From Sulfitobacter sp. 20_GPM-1509m (GTDB lineage Bacteria > Pseudomonadota > Alphaproteobacteria > Rhodobacterales > Rhodobacteraceae), in assembly GCF_000620505.1 (NCBI RefSeq), contig NZ_JIBC01000010.1:1-64000 (forward strand): DNA of 64,000 nt, written 5' to 3'. The notes under the pieces were generated by a model. It saw only the letters and a list, made by a program, of their open reading frames with translations. It ran no database searches and was not told the origin of the DNA. The first letter of the stretch is position 1. Each line of letters opens with the position of its first letter. The position numbers were made by a program, and so were the translations under genes. This document shows, piece after piece, positions 34,133 through 43,610 of this stretch.

Positions 34133-36553
34133 ATGCGCACCCATGCCCAAGCTGTCGTGATCGGCGGCGGCGTTATCGGATGTTCGATCCTGTACCATCT
34201 GGCCAAGCTGGGCTGGCGGGACGTGGTGCTGCTGGAACGGGACGAGCTGACCTCGGGCAGCACCTGGCACGCGGCGGCCAACATTCACGGGCTGCATGAC
34301 AGCACCAACATCAGCCGTATCCAGCATTACACCATGGGGCTGTACAAGGAGCTGGAGCAGGAAACGGGGCAGGGCTGTGGCGTGTTCCAGCCCGGATCGC
34401 TGTATTTGGCCCAGACCGAAGCGCGTGAGCATCAACTGCGTTTGCAGGCGGCCAAGGCCAAGCTTTACGGCATGAACTTTTACGAGGTGGACCGCAACGA
34501 GGCCGAGCGGTTGCACCCTTTGGTGGATTTCGACGGTATCCGCTGCATCATGTGGGAACCCGAGGGCGGCAATGTGGACCCGTCCGGCGTGACCAATGCC
34601 TATGCCGCTGGCGCACGGGCCATGGGGGCCGAGATCATCCGGTTCTGCCCCGTCACGGGCACAGAGCAGCAAGCTGATGGCACATGGATCGTGCGCACGG
34701 AAAAGGGCGATATTGCAACGCCTTGGGTGGTGAACGCTGCCGGCCTCTGGGGGCGCGAGGTGGCGGCGATGGCGGGGCTGACGCTGCCGTTGCAGCCGAC
34801 CGAGCACCAGTATTTCGTGACCGAGACCATCCCCGAGATCGCGGCACTGGACCGGCGTTTGCCCTCGGTCGCGGACCGGGACGGCGAATATTACCTGCGG
34901 CAGGAGGGCAAGGGGCTGCTGGTGGGCGCCTATGAGAAAGACATGCGGTTCTGGGCCGAGGACGGCACGCCGCAAGGGTTCGGCCACGAGCTGTTCGCCG
35001 ATGATCTGGAGCGGATCGAGGACAACATGATGCGCGCCATCGACCGGGTGCCCGTGGTGGGCACCGCAGGGATCAAGCGGGTGATCAACGGGCCGATGAT
35101 CTGGTCACCCGATGCCAATGTCCTGTTCGGGCCGGTGCCGGAACTGCGCGGCTATTTCTGCTGCAACGGCATCATTCCGGGCTTTTCCCAATCCGGCGGC
35201 ATGGGCCTGTTGGCGGCGCAGTGGATCATCGAGGGTGAGACGCAATACGACATGTTCGCTTGGGACATGGCACGGTTCGGGGACTGGGCGGACAAGGCCT
35301 TTACCAAGGCGCGGGTGCGCGACCAATATGCGAACCGGTTCAAGATCCATTTCCCCAACGAGGAACGCAGCGCCGGACGGCCTGCGCGCACGCGGCCCGT
35401 TTACGATGTCCAAGGTCAGATGGGCGCGATGTTCGGGCTGAACGCAGGCTGGGAACATCCGCTGTGGTTTGCTGATGCACCCGGCGCGCAGGACACTGAC
35501 GGGTTCACGCGGCAGAACTGGTGGGGGCCCGTGGGCGCTGAATGCCGGATGCTGCGCGAGCGGGCGGGGATCATCGACATCTCGAATTTTGCCAAATACC
35601 GTTGCAAGGGGCCGGGGGCCGAGGCGTGGCTGAACGCGGTCTTTGCCAACCGGATGCCCGTGGCGGTGGGACGGTCGTGCCTGACGCCGCTGATCGGGAA
35701 ACGCGGCGGGATTGCAGGCGATTTCACCGTGACACGGCTTGCCGAGGATGACTTCTGGGTCATCGGCTCGGGCATGGCAGAGCGTTATCATCAACGGTTT
35801 TTCCGCGCTGTGCCATTGCCGGAAGGAACCTGCTTTGAAAGCATGACCGAGGCGATGTGCGGGTTCAACGTCGCTGGACCGGACAGTCGCGCGCTGTTGC
35901 AGCGGTTGACCAATACGTCGCTGGAGACGCAGGATTTTCCTTTCATGCGGTCGCAGTGGATCGAAATGGCAGGCGTGCAGGTGCTGGCGCTGCGCGTGTC
36001 GTTCACTGGTGATCTGGGCTGGGAGCTGCATTGCCGCACGCAGGATCAGGCCCGGCTTTATGCGGCGCTGATTGCGACGGCGAAAGAGTTTGATGCAGGA
36101 CCCGTCGGCAGCCGCGCGCTGATGAGCCTGCGGATCGAAAAGGGATACGGATCATGGGGCCGCGAATACAGCCCCGAATACTGGCCGCAAGAGGTTGGGC
36201 TCGACCGGCTGTGCAAGATGGACAAGGTGTTTTTGAACAGCGATGCGCTGGCCACGACACTGGTTCAGCCTGCGCGTGAACGGTTGGTGCTGCTGGGGCT
36301 GGAGGCCGCGGACACCGAGGCCTCGCATGCGGATGCGACGGGCGGTGAGCCGATTTTCAAGGACGGGCAGGGGATCGGGCGCGTGACCTCGGGCGCTTAT
36401 GGCTATTCGGTGGGGATGTCGCTGGCACTTGGCTACGTCAGGGGTGTCGGGGACGGTGAAGTCGTTGACGTGATGGTGTTGGGCCGCCCGCACCGTGCCA
36501 CGATCCTGCACGCGTCGCCCTTTGATCCCAAAGGGACGCGTCTGCGCGCCTAA
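34133..36553 (+). CDS. Second dimethylglycine/sarcosine dehydrogenase-like FAD protein with GcvT domain
   Basis: 806 aa. Same architecture as the divergent neighbour: FAD-binding VVIGGGVIGCSILYHL at about 8-23, H46 in GSTWHAA, a DAO domain to about residue 420 and a GcvT folate domain behind it (FAKYRCKGPGAEAWLNAV near 485-502). The two proteins align throughout but differ in much of the active-site half (for example WHAAANIHGL here against WHAAGGFHTL), so they probably act on different N-methyl amines. The product chemistry would be oxidative demethylation with formation of methylene-tetrahydrofolate. Transcribed rightward, ending 72 bases before a sensor kinase. Confidence 0.88.
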   Translation: MRTHAQAVVIGGGVIGCSILYHLAKLGWRDVVLLERDELTSGSTWHAAANIHGLHDSTNISRIQHYTMGLYKELEQETGQGCGVFQPGSLYLAQTEAREHQLRLQAAKAKLYGMNFYEVDRNEAERLHPLVDFDGIRCIMWEPEGGNVDPSGVTNAYAAGARAMGAEIIRFCPVTGTEQQADGTWIVRTEKGDIATPWVVNAAGLWGREVAAMAGLTLPLQPTEHQYFVTETIPEIAALDRRLPSVADRDGEYYLRQEGKGLLVGAYEKDMRFWAEDGTPQGFGHELFADDLERIEDNMMRAIDRVPVVGTAGIKRVINGPMIWSPDANVLFGPVPELRGYFCCNGIIPGFSQSGGMGLLAAQWIIEGETQYDMFAWDMARFGDWADKAFTKARVRDQYANRFKIHFPNEERSAGRPARTRPVYDVQGQMGAMFGLNAGWEHPLWFADAPGAQDTDGFTRQNWWGPVGAECRMLRERAGIIDISNFAKYRCKGPGAEAWLNAVFANRMPVAVGRSCLTPLIGKRGGIAGDFTVTRLAEDDFWVIGSGMAERYHQRFFRAVPLPEGTCFESMTEAMCGFNVAGPDSRALLQRLTNTSLETQDFPFMRSQWIEMAGVQVLALRVSFTGDLGWELHCRTQDQARLYAALIATAKEFDAGPVGSRALMSLRIEKGYGSWGREYSPEYWPQEVGLDRLCKMDKVFLNSDALATTLVQPARERLVLLGLEAADTEASHADATGGEPIFKDGQGIGRVTSGAYGYSVGMSLALGYVRGVGDGEVVDVMVLGRPHRATILHASPFDPKGTRLRA

Positions 36554-36625
36554 TTGTAGGGCAAACCCTTGATCTCGTGACGTGATGGTATAAACCATTT
36601 CGATAAAGCGTAATGAGGGCCTGCA

Positions 36626-37750
36626 ATGCGCGCACTGCTCCATCCCAAACAGAGCGAACGGCTGGCACATCTGCGCGAGCTTGGCATTCTGGACACCGAG
36701 GCGGAAAGCCAATTTGATGAAGTCGTTGATTTGGCTTCTAAAATTTGCGATGTGCCGATCTCTTTGATCTCTCTAGTGGATGAAACCCGCCAGTGGTTCA
36801 AGGCGCGCGTGGGGCTGGATGCGCCCCAGACCGACCTGGATCGGTCGATTTGCAGTCACGTGATCCTGCAGGATGATCTGGTCGAAATTTCCGACACGAC
36901 GCAGGATGTGCGCACGGCGGACAACCCCTTGGTCATGGGCGAGGAACACATCCGTTTTTATGCCGGTATGCCGTTGATTTCGGGCGAGGGGTTGCCGATC
37001 GGAACGCTTTGCGTGCTGGACACCGAACCGCGCGTTCTGACGGACCTGCAACGCACCACGCTGCGGGTGCTGGGCATGCAGTTGATGCGTCAGATCGAAT
37101 TGCGGCTGGCCCTGCATCAGGCGGCGGTTCTGCGTGACGAGATCGACCACCGCGTCAAGAATTCGCTGCAAACCGTGGCGTCGGTGGTGCGGATGTACAA
37201 ATCGCGGGTCGACAATGCTGTGGCGGTCGAAGCGCTGTCGGCGGTCGAGCGGCGCATTGATGCGGTGGCGATGCTGCATCAGGAGTTGTACCAGGCCAGC
37301 CAGTCGAACCGCGTGGCGCTGGCGCCCTATCTGGTGCGCGTCGCCTCGCTGCTCGAGGCCTCGGCCCCGTCGAATGTGCGTCTGGACATGGATGTCTGCA
37401 CGGTGCAGGTGGAATCGTCGACAGCGGCCAATATCGGCATGATCGTCAGCGAATTCACCGCCAACGCGATCAAGCACGCCTTTCCGGGCGGACGGCGCGG
37501 CACGGTGGCAATCACGGTCGAGATGTCCCAGGACCATTCGAACATGCACGTCCAATGCCGTGATGACGGCATCGGCAACGCGAACCCGGCCGAAGAGAAC
37601 GAAGTGACCCGCCTGGGCCAGCGCCTGATGCAGGCCGCTGCCCTTCAGATCGGGGCGGAATTCACGCTTGAGGCGCGGGCAGACGGCTATCACCTGAACA
37701 TGCAGGTGCCGATGAAAGACGCGCCTAACGTCGAACTAGCGGCCGAATAG
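36626..37750 (+). CDS. GAF-domain sensor histidine kinase of the HisKA_2 type
   Basis: 374 aa, no membrane segment, so cytoplasmic. A GAF sensor domain covers about 20-160 (SLISLVDETRQWFKA). The HisKA_2 dimerisation motif DEIDHRVKNSLQTV carries phospho-acceptor H175. The HATPase region has the N-box IVSEFTANAIKHAFPGG with N280 and a GIGNAN-type G1 loop near 325. Kinases of this class in alphaproteobacteria often feed the general stress response (PhyR-EcfG) or blue-light and redox signalling, but no partner regulator is adjacent. Its last 26 bases overlap the convergent CorC-like gene. Confidence 0.88.
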   Translation: MRALLHPKQSERLAHLRELGILDTEAESQFDEVVDLASKICDVPISLISLVDETRQWFKARVGLDAPQTDLDRSICSHVILQDDLVEISDTTQDVRTADNPLVMGEEHIRFYAGMPLISGEGLPIGTLCVLDTEPRVLTDLQRTTLRVLGMQLMRQIELRLALHQAAVLRDEIDHRVKNSLQTVASVVRMYKSRVDNAVAVEALSAVERRIDAVAMLHQELYQASQSNRVALAPYLVRVASLLEASAPSNVRLDMDVCTVQVESSTAANIGMIVSEFTANAIKHAFPGGRRGTVAITVEMSQDHSNMHVQCRDDGIGNANPAEENEVTRLGQRLMQAAALQIGAEFTLEARADGYHLNMQVPMKDAPNVELAAE

Positions 37751-39041
37751 CCAGCGCCGCGATGCGGTTGCCGTCGCGGGCGGTGACCTCGAACCGGAAT
37801 CCGTGGAACGAAAACACCTGACCGACGTCGGGGATCATCTGGGCCTCGTGGATCACCAGACCGGCGACGGTGTTCGCCTCGTCATCGGGCAGGGTCCATT
37901 CGGTCGCACGGTTCAGGTCGCGGATGGTCATTGATCCATCGACGATAAACTGTCCGTCCTCGCCGCGTGTCAGCGGGTGGTCGGCGTCGGGGTCGAACTC
38001 GTCGGTGATCTCTCCGACGATCTCTTCCAGAATATCCTCAAGCGTGATCAGCCCCTGAAGGCTGCCGTATTCATCCACCACCAGCGCGAAATGCGTGTTC
38101 AGACGCAGGAACTGGCGCATCTGGTCGTCCAGAGTGGTTGTTTCGGGCACGAAATAAGGGCTGGTGGCCACGTCCAGAATGTTGAACGACTTCAGCGCCT
38201 TGGCGTCGCCATCCGGGCCGCCGACGATCTTGTACATCGCGCGCAGCAGGTCCTTGGCATGAACCACGCCAATGATGTTTTCCACGTCATCACGGTACAG
38301 CGGCAGACGGGTGTGGCTGGATTTCAGACACTGCTCAAAGATGGTCTCGGGGTCGTCCTGGGCGTTGATCATCTCGATGCCCGAGCGGTGCAACATGATC
38401 TCTTCGACCATACGGTCGCCCAGATCCAGCGCGCCCAGAATCCGGTCGCGGTCTTCTTTCTCGACCACACCTTCGGAATGTCCCAGATGCAGCGCGCCCG
38501 CGATTTCCTCGCGCACGGCCAGAACGTTGCTGTTGGGGTCGATGCGCACGCCGAATACGAACAAAACACCGCGCACGAAATAACGGACCGCCGCCACGAT
38601 GGGCGAGAACACCAGAATGATCAGCGCAATGGGCCGCGACACGGTGGCAGCCGCGCTTTCGGCATTGGTGATCGCATAGGTTTTCGGCAGCACCTCGGCA
38701 AAGATCAGCACCAGCAGCGTCATCACCAGCGTCGCCAGCGCCACGCCGCTTTCGCCAAAGACGCGGGTGAACAGGGCGGTGGCCATCGAGGCCGCCAGGA
38801 TGTTCACAAGGTTGTTGCCCAGCAGGACAGAGCCGATCAGCCGTTCATTGTCTTCGGTGATTTTCAGCGCCCGTTGCGCGCCGCGTGACCCTTTGTCGGC
38901 CTGGCTGCGCAGTTTCCCGCGCGATGCCGCCGTCAGGGCGGTTTCCGAGCCGGAGAAAAAGCCGGAGAGAACCAGAAGAAACAGGATGATCCCGCAGGTT
39001 ATCCAGAAAGCGCCGTCCAGCGTTGCAGAAGATGGGTCCAT
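37725..39041 (-). CDS. CNNM/CorC-family membrane protein (hemolysin-like, CBS domains)
   Basis: 438 aa. The N-terminal DUF21/CNNM domain with about four membrane segments spans about 10-200 (FSGSETALTAASR near 29-41, FAEVLPKTYAI near 112-122). Two CBS motifs follow at about 215-345, and a CorC_HlyC C-terminal domain at about 350-435 (GLVIHEAQMIPDVGQVF). The family is linked to Mg2+/Co2+ efflux or homeostasis; older annotation calls it hemolysin. It lies downstream of xerD on the same strand with a 108-base gap. Its 3' end overlaps the sensor kinase gene by 26 bases on the opposite strand. Confidence 0.9.
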   Translation of the reverse strand: MDPSSATLDGAFWITCGIILFLLVLSGFFSGSETALTAASRGKLRSQADKGSRGAQRALKITEDNERLIGSVLLGNNLVNILAASMATALFTRVFGESGVALATLVMTLLVLIFAEVLPKTYAITNAESAAATVSRPIALIILVFSPIVAAVRYFVRGVLFVFGVRIDPNSNVLAVREEIAGALHLGHSEGVVEKEDRDRILGALDLGDRMVEEIMLHRSGIEMINAQDDPETIFEQCLKSSHTRLPLYRDDVENIIGVVHAKDLLRAMYKIVGGPDGDAKALKSFNILDVATSPYFVPETTTLDDQMRQFLRLNTHFALVVDEYGSLQGLITLEDILEEIVGEITDEFDPDADHPLTRGEDGQFIVDGSMTIRDLNRATEWTLPDDEANTVAGLVIHEAQMIPDVGQVFSFHGFRFEVTARDGNRIAALAIRPLVRR

Positions 39042-39149
39042 TGGTAAGTCTGTGATCCTTGTGGGTTCATAGGGTTATGGGGGCGATGGGCCGCGCATTC
39101 AAGGGAATGCAGGCAGATGATTGCAGACGATCGGGCCGGATCGAAGAGT

Positions 39150-40124
39150 TTATTGTTCGTCCGTCGGAGTCTTGACCGGTGTTTTGCGCGCGCTGTCGCC
39201 TGCCAGCGGATGATGATCCAGCACCAGTTCCGTCAGGCGCGCGTCCAGCACATGGGTGTAAATCTCGGTCGTGGCCACATCTGCGTGCCCCAGCAACGCC
39301 TGGATCGACCGCAGATCGGCGCCACCCGCCAGCAGGTGCGTGGCAAAGGCATGGCGCAGCGTGTGCGGTGTGACCTTGTCGGGGTTCACGCCGCCGGCGA
39401 GGGCGAATTCCTTGATCATCAGATAGAAACGATGCCGCGTCAGATGCCCCGCGGCCCCGCGCGACGGAAAGAGAAAGCGCGAGGCGGGCTTGCCCTTGGC
39501 GCGACCTGCATCCTCGTGTGCATCGCGGATTTTCAGCCAGTCGGCCAGGGCCGCGCGGGCCGGGGGAGACAGCGGCACGATGCGTTCCTTGCCGCCTTTG
39601 CCCAGTATTAGCAACATGCGCGGATCGCCCCGTGTCGCACTGACGGGCAGTCCGACCAGCTCCGTCACGCGCATCCCCGTGGCATAGAGCAGTTCCATCA
39701 AACAGGTGTTGCGCGCGGCATCCGCCTCATTGCGCCCCGATGCGCGGGCGGCCTCCAGCAGGCGGTCGACCTCGGCAATATCCAAGGTCTTGGGCAGGCG
39801 TTTGTCCTGACCCGGACCCGAAATCTGGATCGCGGGGTTTTCGGCGCGCCAGCTTTCCTCGAAGGCAAAGCGGTACATCTGCTTGATCGACGACAGCCGA
39901 CGCGCACGGGTGGATTTGGCCAGGCCCTGATCGTCGCAAAAGACGAGATAGGCCTCGATATCGTCCTGTTTCACGGTGTCGAAGGTACGGCCCCGACGGG
40001 TGGCCCATTCGGCGAAATCCTTCAGATCGCGCCCGTAGGCCAACAGGGTGTTCTGTGCAGCCCCCAGTTCGGCGGCCTGCGCTTCGATAAATGTGGAAAT
40101 CCAGCGGTCGGTGTCGGCGCTCAT
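39150..40124 (-). CDS. xerD: Site-specific tyrosine recombinase XerD
   Basis: 324 aa. The N-terminal SAM-like core-binding domain (about 5-92) and the C-terminal catalytic domain are complete. Catalytic residues are R152 (TGMRVTELVGL), K176, H254-x-x-R257 (HTLRHAFATHLL), H280 (LGHADVATTEIYTH) and Y289. With XerC it resolves chromosome dimers at dif. The chromosomal setting beside aroK/aroB supports the housekeeping XerD rather than a phage or integron integrase. The start overlaps the stop of the 519-aa periplasmic protein gene by four bases (ATGA), indicating a shared transcript. Confidence 0.93.
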   Translation of the reverse strand: MSADTDRWISTFIEAQAAELGAAQNTLLAYGRDLKDFAEWATRRGRTFDTVKQDDIEAYLVFCDDQGLAKSTRARRLSSIKQMYRFAFEESWRAENPAIQISGPGQDKRLPKTLDIAEVDRLLEAARASGRNEADAARNTCLMELLYATGMRVTELVGLPVSATRGDPRMLLILGKGGKERIVPLSPPARAALADWLKIRDAHEDAGRAKGKPASRFLFPSRGAAGHLTRHRFYLMIKEFALAGGVNPDKVTPHTLRHAFATHLLAGGADLRSIQALLGHADVATTEIYTHVLDARLTELVLDHHPLAGDSARKTPVKTPTDEQ

Positions 40125-41680
40125 AACGCGGGCCTGAGCATGATTTGCAGGGCGGTGCGGCGGGCGTTGTCTTCCAGCCCCAGCGCGCGCAGCGTAGCCA
40201 GACCCTGACGCAGGTTGTCAGGATCGCCCTTGGCCCCTTCGTTCACCAACTCCAGCGCTCCCAACAACGCACGCCCCAGTTTGCCGGTGCGCGCCAGCCC
40301 GATCAGTTCGGCATCGGGGGTGGCATTGGCAAAGGCATCGGCCAATGCCTGTTCCATCGGGCCATTGGGTTGCGCGCCGGTGGTGTCGCCCTGCGCCAAG
40401 GCCACCAGAAACGGCGCACGCGCGGCGGCGGTGGGGTATTGGGCGGCGGCCATTTCGTAAACCGGTGACAGCAGCATCGTTTCGAAAGCGGCAGTGCTGG
40501 CGGCAGCGTCCTGCAACGCGGGCAGGCGGTCGCCAAAGAGGTTGGCGAAGGGCACGGCCAGGCCTGCAGCCTGCATCTCGAACCAGGCTTTCGGCAGGGT
40601 CTTGGCCACCGCCTCGGCGCTGTTGCTGTTCAAGGCTGTCTCGAACCGCTGGACGGCACGCACCCGGTCCCACAGACCACCCGAAGCGGCAGGCTGCCGG
40701 TCGGTGTAGATGCCCAGCAGGCGGTTGTCCGCGATGGCTCCGGTTTGTGCCAGACGCTCGACCGCCAACAGTTGCGACCGCCATCCGGCGAGTTCGCGCA
40801 GGTCAGCGTTGGCATAGACGCGGGGCCACAGGGTCGTCGAGATCGGGGTGCCGATCGCCTCGTAAACGCGAAAGGCCAGCGGGTCGGCCTTGGCCGGTGT
40901 CGGCAGGTCCGGCTCGCCCTCGAACAGGTCAGGGTCAAGGAACCGCTCCAGCATGTCGGCGCGCGATGCGGTGATCGCGTCCAGGGCGCGGGCGGTGCCC
41001 AGCAGCAGCACGGCGGTCTCCCAGTCGCCTGCGCGGGCGGCACAGAACACCCGTGTGGCGTAATCCGGGCTGAGCGACGGTTTGGTGGTGATCTTGGCAC
41101 AGGCGGTGTCTTCGGTGCCGGCCAAAAGGCTGGCGTCGAAATAGCGGGCAAAGACGGCCCGCGACGATTCGGGGCCGATCTGTTCCAGCAACGCCAGCGC
41201 AGGATCAAGCGCACCCATGCGCAACAACGCATCCACCCGCGCAAGGTTAAAGGCCTGGTCCTGCACCGAAGGCGGCAGCGCCTCGGCCAGCAGCAGTGTG
41301 TAAAACAGCGATAGCGTGGCGGGCAGACGGATCGCCCTGGCCTCGGCTATGGCATTTGCCAATTCGACACCGTCCGACCCTTGCCACAATGTGTCGGGCA
41401 GGCCGGTCACCGACGCAGGCGCAAGTCCCACGCGCCGGGCTGCGGGGCCGTCCAGCGGCGATACCGTGATCGAGGGCACATTGCCGTTGGGTGTGACGGC
41501 GGGCTCATCAGCGGGCGGCCTTGTCTGGGCTGCCGGCGTGGGCGCGTTGCGGTCCAGCCATTCGATCACCGACAAGGGCGCTTCTTGCGCCTGTGCGGTT
41601 CCCACGGACATGGCAACACCCAGGATCAGGCCGGGAATGCCGCCCGGTCTGCGCGAATTTACGCCGCTCTTATTTGCCAT
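40121..41680 (-). CDS. Large periplasmic protein of unknown function, alpha-helical
   Basis: 519 aa with an N-terminal signal peptide (hydrophobic GLILGVAMSVGTAQAQ near 17-32). The mature part is rich in Ala and Leu and looks like an alpha-solenoid of short helical repeats; a Pro/Thr-rich linker is near 45-75. I recognise no enzymatic motif. It overlaps xerD by four bases and begins inside the last codons of the 49-aa membrane protein gene, so the three are probably one operon divergent from aroK. The arrangement next to aroK/xerD seems typical of Rhodobacterales in my recollection, which argues that the protein is a conserved envelope factor. Confidence 0.8.
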   Translation of the reverse strand: MANKSGVNSRRPGGIPGLILGVAMSVGTAQAQEAPLSVIEWLDRNAPTPAAQTRPPADEPAVTPNGNVPSITVSPLDGPAARRVGLAPASVTGLPDTLWQGSDGVELANAIAEARAIRLPATLSLFYTLLLAEALPPSVQDQAFNLARVDALLRMGALDPALALLEQIGPESSRAVFARYFDASLLAGTEDTACAKITTKPSLSPDYATRVFCAARAGDWETAVLLLGTARALDAITASRADMLERFLDPDLFEGEPDLPTPAKADPLAFRVYEAIGTPISTTLWPRVYANADLRELAGWRSQLLAVERLAQTGAIADNRLLGIYTDRQPAASGGLWDRVRAVQRFETALNSNSAEAVAKTLPKAWFEMQAAGLAVPFANLFGDRLPALQDAAASTAAFETMLLSPVYEMAAAQYPTAAARAPFLVALAQGDTTGAQPNGPMEQALADAFANATPDAELIGLARTGKLGRALLGALELVNEGAKGDPDNLRQGLATLRALGLEDNARRTALQIMLRPAL

Positions 41681-41819
41681 CGAGTGTCACGGGCACACGT
41701 ACTTCGGCTTGCGGCGGGTCAAAGTCGGCGCCGAAAAATGGACCGACATAGGCGTAGACCACCAAACCCAGAAGCCCCAGAACGATTAGATATATCAGAT
41801 ACTTGATTAGTTTTCCCAT
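41670..41819 (-). CDS. 49-aa single-pass membrane protein
   Basis: ATG at 41819 to TAA at 41670. Residues 1-6 are basic (MGKLIK), 7-27 form one hydrophobic helix, and the tail is acidic and proline-containing (FDPPQAEVRVPVTLDGK). Its last 11 bases overlap the start of the 519-aa periplasmic protein gene, so it is the first cistron of the leftward unit with xerD. The ribosome site is modest (GGCTGAGAC). Positively charged N-terminus, single membrane span and gene overlap support a real small protein. Its role is unknown; it may anchor or assist the periplasmic protein encoded next. Confidence 0.75.
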   Translation of the reverse strand: MGKLIKYLIYLIVLGLLGLVVYAYVGPFFGADFDPPQAEVRVPVTLDGK

Positions 41820-41899
41820 GTCTCAGCCTGCCCCGGGTCTTATGATTTTGACCAAGTTATATATGGCCTTTTCTCCAATATCACGTCATTCACCGGAAT

Positions 41900-42496
41900 A
41901 TGAGCGAAATTCAGCAATCCATGCCAGGTAGTCCAGCAGATACTCCGCAATTTGCGTTGCATAAAACCGTTGTGATGGTGGGGATGATGGGCGCTGGCAA
42001 GACCGCTGTCGGCAAGGCGCTGGCGGCGAAGCTGGGCGTGCCCTTTATCGACAGCGATCACGAGATCGAGGCGGCGGCGAACATGACCGTGCCCGAAATT
42101 TTCGAACGCGACGGCGAGCCGTTTTTCCGAATCAAGGAAACCCAGGTGATCTCGCGCCTGCTGGATACGGCGCAGGGCATCCTGTCCACCGGGGGCGGCG
42201 CATTCCTGAGTGAGGAAAATCGCAACAACATCTCGCGGCGGGGCGTTTCCGTCTGGCTGAACGCCGACCTGCCGTTGCTGTGGCAACGGGTGCGTTACAA
42301 GGACACGCGTCCTCTGCTGCGCGATCCCGACCCCAAGGGCAAACTGACGCGGCTGTATGAGGCGCGGGTGCCGCTTTACAAGCTGGCCGATCTGCATGTG
42401 CCGTCCAAACCGTCGTACAGCATCGACGAAATGGCGGACCGGGTGATTGCGGCGCTGCTGACGCGGCCCGATGTGTTGGAGAAGACAGATGCGTGA
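41900..42496 (+). CDS. aroK: Shikimate kinase
   Basis: 198 aa. It phosphorylates shikimate at the 3-hydroxyl, step five of the chorismate pathway. Walker A GMMGAGKT lies near 28-35, DSDHEIE (Mg2+/shikimate) near 51-57, and GGGAFL near 98-103. An N-terminal extension of about 20 residues precedes the usual enzyme start, common in alphaproteobacteria. Followed by aroB with an eight-base overlap. An 80-base gap separates it from the divergent 49-aa protein gene and must hold both promoters. Confidence 0.94.
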   Translation: MSEIQQSMPGSPADTPQFALHKTVVMVGMMGAGKTAVGKALAAKLGVPFIDSDHEIEAAANMTVPEIFERDGEPFFRIKETQVISRLLDTAQGILSTGGGAFLSEENRNNISRRGVSVWLNADLPLLWQRVRYKDTRPLLRDPDPKGKLTRLYEARVPLYKLADLHVPSKPSYSIDEMADRVIAALLTRPDVLEKTDA

Positions 42497-43589
42497 AACC
42501 GTGCATGTGAACCTGCCGGGGCGTGACTATGACGTGGTGATCGGCACCGGCCTGCTGGCCGAGGCGGGGGCGCACATTGCACCGCTGCTGAAACGGTCGC
42601 GGGTGGTTGTGATCTCGGACGAGAATGTCGCGGCCTTGCACCTGTCGCCATTGCAAGAGGGCCTGCGCAGCCACGGGATCGACAGTGCCGCGATGACCCT
42701 GCCTGCGGGCGAGGCCACCAAAAGCTGGCCGCATCTGATGACCTGTGTCGACTGGCTGCTGGACCAGAAGGTCGAGCGGGGCGATATCGTCGTGGCATTG
42801 GGCGGCGGCGTGATCGGCGATCTGGTGGGCTTTGCCGCCGCGATCCTGCGGCGCGGGGTGCGCTTTGTGCAGATGCCCACGTCGCTGCTGGCGCAGGTGG
42901 ACAGCTCGGTCGGCGGCAAGACAGGAATCAACGCACGCCACGGCAAGAACCTGATCGGCGCCTTTCATCAGCCCAGCCTGGTGCTGGCGGATGTGGATGT
43001 TCTGGGCACGCTGAACGCGCGCGATTTTCTGGCAGGCTACGGCGAGGTCGTGAAATACGGGCTGCTGGGCGATGCCGCGTTTTTTGAATGGCTCGAAGGG
43101 CAGGGACCGGCATTGGCCGCGGGCGACGTGCCTGCGCGCATCGAAGCGGTCCGCCGGTCGGTACAGATGAAGGCCGATATTGTCGCGCGCGACGAGACGG
43201 AACAGGGCGAGCGGGCCTTGCTGAACCTTGGGCACACGTTCTGTCACGCGCTTGAAGCCGCGACCGGTTACTCTGATCGGTTGTATCACGGCGAAGGCGT
43301 GGCGGTGGGCTGTGCGCTGGCCTTTGCGCTTTCGGCGCGTCTGGGCCTGTGCAGCCAGGAAGAGCCCAGCCGCGTGCGCGCGCATTTGCGTGCCATGGGC
43401 ATGAAGACCGATCTGGCCGACATCGACGGCGATCTGCCGGGGCCGCAGGCGTTGCTGGATCTGATGGGGCAGGACAAGAAGGTGGTGAATGGCCAGCTGC
43501 GTTTTGTGCTGGCGCGGGGCATCGGCGATGCCTTTGTCACGGGTGACGTGCCGCCCGAGGCGGTGTTGGATGTTCTGCGCGACGCCTAG
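42489..43589 (+). CDS. aroB: 3-dehydroquinate synthase
   Basis: 366 aa from the ATG at 42489, inside the end of aroK. The enzyme cyclises DAHP to 3-dehydroquinate using NAD and a divalent metal. Visible signatures are GGGVIGDLVGFAA near 105-117, the PTSLLAQVDSSVGGKTG block near 130-146, and the metal-ligand region LLNLGHTFCHALE near 244-256. Complete and normal in length. The convergent ssb gene ends 21 bases after the stop, with no terminator visible between. Confidence 0.95.
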   Translation: MRETVHVNLPGRDYDVVIGTGLLAEAGAHIAPLLKRSRVVVISDENVAALHLSPLQEGLRSHGIDSAAMTLPAGEATKSWPHLMTCVDWLLDQKVERGDIVVALGGGVIGDLVGFAAAILRRGVRFVQMPTSLLAQVDSSVGGKTGINARHGKNLIGAFHQPSLVLADVDVLGTLNARDFLAGYGEVVKYGLLGDAAFFEWLEGQGPALAAGDVPARIEAVRRSVQMKADIVARDETEQGERALLNLGHTFCHALEAATGYSDRLYHGEGVAVGCALAFALSARLGLCSQEEPSRVRAHLRAMGMKTDLADIDGDLPGPQALLDLMGQDKKVVNGQLRFVLARGIGDAFVTGDVPPEAVLDVLRDA

Positions 43590-43610
43590 ACGCCGCGCAG
43601 AACCAAATCC

